A stretch of 25,158 bases of DNA. It comes from Bacillota bacterium. Lineage in GTDB: Bacteria; Bacillota; Clostridia; Christensenellales; UBA1242. Positions 21,405-25,158 of the stretch are shown here, piece by piece (position 1 is the stretch's first letter; each line of letters starts with the position of its first letter). Under the pieces are notes generated by a model. It was not told the origin of the DNA. It worked only from the letters and a program-made list of their open reading frames with translations, and did no database searches. The DNA is taken from contig WQSK01000006.1 in NCBI GenBank assembly GCA_009787915.1, forward strand, positions 1 to 25,158. The letters run 5' to 3'. The translations under genes were made by a program, and so were the position numbers.

Positions 21405-22427
21405 ATGCAAACAAACGATTTTGATTACGAACTCCCAAAAGAATTAATCGCGCACGACCCATTGGAAAAGCGTGATGCCAGCCGTATGTTGGTTTACAAT
21501 AAACCAAAAGACAAGGTAGAACTTAAACACTTTTATGATATTGTTGATTTTTTAAACAAGGGTGATGTTGTTGTTATAAACACAACAAAAGTCATGAACG
21601 CAAAAATGTTTGGGCTTTGTAAAAAAGGTCGTAAGTTTGAACTTTTGTTGCACAAACCTGTGAATGATGATTCCTTTGAGATTTTGTTGAAACCCGCAAA
21701 GAAACTCGGGGTCGGGGAAACAATTGAGATTAGCGATACTAGCGGAACAACGGTTGTTGGAACCCTTAAATCAAAAGACCCAAAAAGCGGAACGGCGGTT
21801 ATGTCTTTTGACGGTGACCCGCAAAAGGTTGGGGAGATGCCTATTCCTGGGTATATCAACAAAAAACCAAAAGACCCGAATCGCTATAACACGGTTTATG
21901 CAGACCAAACGGGGAGTGCTGCGGCTCCGACAGCGGGGCTCCATTGGACGCCTGAACTTATGGATAAAGCCAAAAAAAAGGGGGTCGTTTTTGCCGAGGT
22001 TTTGTTGCACGTAGGGATTGGGACTTTTCGACCCGTTAAAGTTGAAAATATCTATGACCACCAAATGCACAGCGAGTGGTATAACGTCACAAAAGAATCC
22101 GCCGACATTATTAACAAAGCAAAAAAAGCGGGAAACAAAATTGTTGCGACGGGGACGACTTCGGTTAGGACACTGGAAGCCGTGTATAAAAGATATGGCG
22201 AAATGCGCGAATGTAATGGCGACACAGATATTTTTATCTATCCAGGGTTCGAGTTCGGAATGGTTGATGTGATGATTACGAACTTTCATTTGCCGAAGAG
22301 TACCCTCGTCATGTTGGTGTCGGCTTTTATTGGAAGGGAAAAAACGTTGGAACTATATAACCTTGCGGTTAAGGAGCGGTTTCGGTTCTTTTCATTTGGC
22401 GACGCGTGTTTTTTTGTGAGAGCGTGA
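21405..22427 (+). CDS. queA: S-adenosylmethionine:tRNA ribosyltransferase-isomerase
   Basis: Builds the cyclopentene ring of epoxyqueuosine on tRNA. 340 aa with the family motifs FDYELPKELIAHDP, RDASRMLVYN, GDVVVINTTKV, RYNTVYA, GSAAAPTAGLHW, VLLHVGIGTFRPVK, HSEWYNV, ATGTTSVRTLE and TNFHLPKSTLVMLVSAF. ATG 21405 is preferred to GTG 21399 because of promoter spacing and the usual family start. No other queuosine gene is in the window. Confidence 0.97.
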   Translation: MQTNDFDYELPKELIAHDPLEKRDASRMLVYNKPKDKVELKHFYDIVDFLNKGDVVVINTTKVMNAKMFGLCKKGRKFELLLHKPVNDDSFEILLKPAKKLGVGETIEISDTSGTTVVGTLKSKDPKSGTAVMSFDGDPQKVGEMPIPGYINKKPKDPNRYNTVYADQTGSAAAPTAGLHWTPELMDKAKKKGVVFAEVLLHVGIGTFRPVKVENIYDHQMHSEWYNVTKESADIINKAKKAGNKIVATGTTSVRTLEAVYKRYGEMRECNGDTDIFIYPGFEFGMVDVMITNFHLPKSTLVMLVSAFIGREKTLELYNLAVKERFRFFSFGDACFFVRA

Positions 22428-22433
22428 ATTTTT

Positions 22434-22490
22434 TAAAACCCCCGTCGCTTTGCGACACCCCCTTTACAAAAGGGGGAAAGGGGGAATTTA
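22434..22490. repeat. Hairpin-rich intergenic repeat element, short copy 3; possible bidirectional terminator
   Basis: GTCGC-TTT-GCGAC (22444-22456) followed by a C5T3/A3G5 stem-loop (22458-22476). It shares the aaaacccccgtc...gcgacacccc end with copies 1 and 2. It lies in the convergent queA/ygjV-like gap and could stop transcription from both sides. Confidence 0.7.
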
Positions 22491-22515
22491 GAAGTGCAGG
22501 ATGTTTAGGGCTAAT

Positions 22516-23052
22516 TTACTCCTGGAGGTCTTTGTGCTTGCGAGTCGCAAAAAACCGAAAATAAAAAACGATAATAGAGATTAGGATGATTTGTTCTATG
22601 AGGATTGCGACTATGTTGAAGAATATCACATGGTTGACCGTCATTGCGCTTGTGAATAAAACTTCAGCAAAGCGGATTGCATGAATGCCTTTTGCCCAAG
22701 TTGCGATGACAAGTATAATCGACGCCGTCATTATGACCCAATCAAACCACCACTCTATTGTAAAGTAGATGGCTATAATATTTATTGCTATGAAAAACAA
22801 CATTGTGAAAAACGAGAGTTTTGTATTGTAGGGGATGTTGCGCTTTTCAAAATATGCGTAGACAAAGTTTTGCATAGCCATAATGCTGACAACGGCAACA
22901 CCGACCCAATTTAGGAGCAAACCCGCAGAAATAACATAAACAAGAAAACCTATGCCAAGCCAAAAAAGGGTTTTGGTCTTTTCACGTCGTAAAAAGCCAT
23001 AAGAAATTATTACAAGTGCAATTCCCGCTACGATTTGGCTTGCCAACCACAT
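22516..23052 (-). CDS. YgjV-family inner-membrane protein
   Basis: 178 aa with about six hydrophobic helices: WLASQIVAGIALVIISYGFL, LGIGFLVYVISAGLLLNWVGV, TMLFFIAINIIAIYFTI, VIMTASIILVIATW, and a long C-terminal pair ending FYFRFFATRKHKDLQE. Helix layout and the opening resemble YgjV proteins, whose role is unknown. ATG 23052 has a TATACT box 5 nt upstream; ATG 23067 is in frame but sits upstream of that box. It follows the second paralogue gene closely and may also be read from that operon. Confidence 0.65.
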   Translation of the reverse strand: MWLASQIVAGIALVIISYGFLRREKTKTLFWLGIGFLVYVISAGLLLNWVGVAVVSIMAMQNFVYAYFEKRNIPYNTKLSFFTMLFFIAINIIAIYFTIEWWFDWVIMTASIILVIATWAKGIHAIRFAEVLFTSAMTVNHVIFFNIVAILIEQIILISIIVFYFRFFATRKHKDLQE

Positions 23053-23057
23053 GGGGG

Positions 23058-23087
23058 AGTATAACATGGGTGGTTTTAAACAAACAA
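23058..23087 (-). promoter_or_regulatory. Promoter of the YgjV-like gene (leaderless type)
   Basis: On the minus strand: TTGTTT (23082-23087), 18-bp spacer, TATACT (23058-23063), then 5 nt to ATG 23052. The -35 overlaps the last codons of the preceding gene. Confidence 0.5.
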
Positions 23088-23831
23088 CTCATCTTTCATT
23101 TTTTCTTGTGTTTCAAGTTTGGTTTTCATGTATAATTTTTCCAATGTTTCTGGAACGAAATCGTTGAACGTGTTGATGTCGACCGTGTCTTTGTATGGCT
23201 CGGTGTCGTGGCTTAGTCGAATTTCCATTGTGTGTGATTCTTGTTCTTTGTCCCAGTCAAATTTGCCATGAAAAGTGGTGTTCGCCGTGACGTCGAGTTT
23301 AAACCCAAGTTTTTTGAACTTTTGCATCTCGGATTTATAGATTGGGTGTTGGTCTTGGGCATGGTATCTATAATCGTGTTCACGTGTGTCTATGCCGTGT
23401 TTGAACATGGCGAAATGTTTAGTAAATTCGTTAAGACTCTTGTATGCATGTGTTAGGGTTCTTGGCAGTAAAAATGCGTTTGAAACGGAAGGGCACTCTG
23501 GTTTTTCTCGGTCGGCAATTGCTTTTTCACCTTGCAAAATAAGTTCGTTCAGTTTTTCTTTGACATCTTCTGCCGAAGTCAAAAGGGTTTTCATGCAATT
23601 TGCGTGGAAATCTGTATAGAATCTAAGTTGCTTCTGCTCGGCAGGGTATGGTGGAATAGAAATGTTTTTTGGTTCTTTGGTGTGTTTCGAGAGTTTATCA
23701 AGCATCTCACAAAGGTCTTCAAGTTCACAGTCGATTAAATCTGCTCGGCTATCCATTACGTCATCGTTAAACGTCAAGAGAAAGTCGTATACCTGTTGCC
23801 ATCTTCTGTTGATATTTTCATAATTATTCAT
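23076..23831 (-). CDS. Unknown protein, paralogue B of a tandem pair (251 aa)
   Basis: No known family recognised. Mostly helical and charged, with no membrane segment. It opens MNNYENINRRW, contains KHGIDTRE, and ends LEKLYMKTKLETQEKMKDEL plus FV. The first and last blocks and the HGIDTR motif are shared with the gene just upstream; the middle differs and is longer here. AAGGAG lies 8 nt before ATG 23831, and only 13 nt separate it from the upstream stop, so the two form an operon. Confidence 0.75.
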   Translation of the reverse strand: MNNYENINRRWQQVYDFLLTFNDDVMDSRADLIDCELEDLCEMLDKLSKHTKEPKNISIPPYPAEQKQLRFYTDFHANCMKTLLTSAEDVKEKLNELILQGEKAIADREKPECPSVSNAFLLPRTLTHAYKSLNEFTKHFAMFKHGIDTREHDYRYHAQDQHPIYKSEMQKFKKLGFKLDVTANTTFHGKFDWDKEQESHTMEIRLSHDTEPYKDTVDINTFNDFVPETLEKLYMKTKLETQEKMKDELFV

Positions 23832-23844
23832 GCGCTATTCTCCT

Positions 23845-24468
23845 TTAGACGAACAATTCGTCCTTCATTTTTTCTTGTGTTTCAAGTTCGGTTTTTTTAT
23901 AGAGTTTTTCCAGGGTTTCTTGGCCAAAACCCACGAAAGTGTTGACGTGAAATTTTTCATGCTCTGATTCAAGTGATATTTTAATAGTCGCTGGAACTTC
24001 ACCTTCGCGGACGACGTTGGCCGAGGTTGAAAGTTTATACCCAAGTTGTGCAAAATCTTTTTCATGCCCAACTTTTTTATCAAAATCGCGTGTGTCGATT
24101 CCGTGCTTGTGTTGTTCGTATGATGCCAAAAAGTTTTTGATACTTTCATTTGTTTTATCGGATGCTTTTATTGCATCACCACTTTCTTGCCATGTCCATT
24201 TTTTATTTTCATAATTTAAAATCAGAGATGTCAAATCTTGTTTTGCAATTTCTGCGGATTTTTCAAGTTCTTGCATACACTGTTTGTGGAAACTTTGATA
24301 GAAATCAGACGGAGTATTGATATGTGAATGTTTTTCAAGATGCTCTAGTGCATCACAAAGGGGCTCGAGCAAACTTATAATGTTGCGAGCCGATAGTATA
24401 ACACCACAACTGTCGAAATAGGCAAACGTTTTGTCCCATCTTCGTTTGATATTTTCAAAGTTATTCAT
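23845..24468 (-). CDS. Unknown protein, paralogue A of a tandem pair (207 aa)
   Basis: Opens MNNFENIKRRW, has KHGIDTRDFD, and ends LEKLYKKTELETQEKMKDEL plus FV. The C-terminal tail ETQEKMKDELFV is identical to paralogue B, and the encoding DNA is nearly identical there too. Predicted helical and cytoplasmic; function unknown. Starts at ATG 24468 next to a consensus promoter with no Shine-Dalgarno, whereas paralogue B has one. An earlier in-frame start would lie within the promoter. Confidence 0.75.
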   Translation of the reverse strand: MNNFENIKRRWDKTFAYFDSCGVILSARNIISLLEPLCDALEHLEKHSHINTPSDFYQSFHKQCMQELEKSAEIAKQDLTSLILNYENKKWTWQESGDAIKASDKTNESIKNFLASYEQHKHGIDTRDFDKKVGHEKDFAQLGYKLSTSANVVREGEVPATIKISLESEHEKFHVNTFVGFGQETLEKLYKKTELETQEKMKDELFV

Positions 24469-24474
24469 ATGTGC

Positions 24475-24503
24475 ATTATAGCACAAATAAGTTGCGATTG
24501 CAA
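24475..24503 (-). promoter_or_regulatory. Promoter of the paralogue A-B operon (leaderless type)
   Basis: On the minus strand: TTGCAA (24498-24503), 17-bp spacer, consensus TATAAT (24475-24480), then 6 nt to ATG 24468. Confidence 0.75.
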
Positions 24504-24520
24504 TACCTTTTGGTTAAAAT
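24492..24520 (+). promoter_or_regulatory. Promoter of gpsA (leaderless type)
   Basis: TTGCGA (24492-24497), 17-bp spacer, TAAAAT (24515-24520), then 6 nt to ATG 24527. Its -35 abuts the -35 of the divergent promoter. Confidence 0.65.
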
Positions 24521-24526
24521 CAATAT

Positions 24527-25158
24527 ATGAAAGTAACAATTTTGGGTTGCGGAAGGTGGGCGAGTTTCCACGCGTGGTACCAGGCCGAGGTTTTGAAAAA
24601 CGAGGTTTTAATTTGGGGTTTGGAGGGCGAGCCATTTGCTTCTTTGGCAAGGACGCGAAAGAACGATTACCTAAAGTTGCCAAAAACCGTGACGTTTACA
24701 AACGATTTGGGTGAGGCACTTGGTTTTTCAAACTATATCATCGTTGCGATTGCGGCACAGGCTATGCCAGCGTTTTCAAAACAAATTTCGGAGGGGAAAC
24801 CAAAGGGTAAGACTTTTGTTTTGTGCATGAAAGGGATTATCGACAAAACGGGAGAGCGGTTGTCCGTGGTTTTGTCACGCGAGGTTGACAAGTCCAACAA
24901 TGTTGTTATCTGGGTGGGTCCAGGCCATGTGCAAGAATTTGTGGGTGGTCAGCCGAACCTTATGTTGATTGCGGGCGAAAACCAAAAGGCTGTGGAGGAC
25001 GTCATTTGTAAATTCAAAAGTCATCTGATTCGTTTGTACGAGGGCGATGATTTGATTGGGGCAGAGGTCGGTGCGGCCGCAAAAAATGTTTTGGGAATCA
25101 TGGCAGGGATTTTGGACGGGGCACATTTGGAAAGCCTTAAAGGTGCGCTTATGGCTCC
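24527..25158 (+). CDS. gpsA: Glycerol-3-phosphate dehydrogenase (NAD(P)+), 5' part, runs off the right edge
   Basis: Reduces dihydroxyacetone phosphate to sn-glycerol-3-phosphate for phospholipid synthesis. The 210 codons present show the Rossmann opening MKVTILGCGRWASFHAWYQ, FSNYIIVAIAAQAM, KTFVLCMKGI, WVGPGHVQEF (where most GpsA have GPSFA.E) and the catalytic-domain start GAEVGAAAKNVLGIMAGILD with the active Lys in AAKN. The nucleotide loop GxGRWASF is a variant of the usual GxGSWGTA. The 3' end is outside the window. Confidence 0.9.
   Translation, partial: MKVTILGCGRWASFHAWYQAEVLKNEVLIWGLEGEPFASLARTRKNDYLKLPKTVTFTNDLGEALGFSNYIIVAIAAQAMPAFSKQISEGKPKGKTFVLCMKGIIDKTGERLSVVLSREVDKSNNVVIWVGPGHVQEFVGGQPNLMLIAGENQKAVEDVICKFKSHLIRLYEGDDLIGAEVGAAAKNVLGIMAGILDGAHLESLKGALMA

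Overview
The window looks like a core-genome stretch of an uncultured, probably reduced-genome bacterium related to the Bacillota. This is inferred from gene content and order: RNase Y, recO beside a yqzL-like mini-gene, lepA followed by hemW, GatCAB and groES-groEL. The standard genetic code fits every gene. Two genes run off the ends: lysS on the left and gpsA on the right.

Layout. 1-410 is the 5' part of lysS (minus). 411-925 holds an 11-bp tandem repeat, a hairpin-rich repeat element and the rny promoter. 926-3820 (plus) is rny, a metallophosphoesterase that appears to start at an ATA codon, and an HD-type protein that lacks the HD aspartate. 3811-5660 (minus) is recO-dinB, with a divergent yqzL-like gene at 5686. 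5803-9956 is an accessory module. It starts with an orphan promoter and the first ~18 codons of a second, broken lepA, and contains three minus-strand genes: a GT28/MGDG-synthase-like glycosyltransferase, a metallo-beta-lactamase-fold protein and a secreted glycosidase-like protein. A 31-bp direct repeat flanks these genes. After them come a candidate small RNA, a 44-codon leader ORF, then lepA and hemW. 12813-13053 is a 63-aa unknown gene with a strong bidirectional terminator. 17768-13069 (minus) is pyrG-gatC-gatA-gatB. Divergent from pyrG is a one-piece dephospho-CoA kinase/phosphopantetheine adenylyltransferase (17817-18812). Then follow a repeat block, a dCMP-deaminase-like gene, groES-groEL, queA, another repeat, and a minus-strand cluster of two paralogous unknown genes plus a YgjV-like membrane protein, divergent from gpsA.

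The most striking signal is promoter architecture. Nearly every gene that heads a transcript has a -35/-10 pair spaced 16-18 bp whose -10 box ends 5-7 nt before the start codon, and no Shine-Dalgarno sequence. Operon-internal genes, plus rny and groES, mostly have a Shine-Dalgarno or an ATGA overlap. First genes are therefore predicted to be translated from leaderless mRNAs. This rule also settles several start codons and supports a 63-aa gene that would otherwise be easy to dismiss.

Other points: CTP synthase carries Ser where the glutaminase nucleophile Cys should be; the CoaE-CoaD fusion has the opposite domain order to animal CoA synthase; GroEL is divergent and lacks a GGM tail; the repeat elements include a perfect 32-bp inverted repeat.
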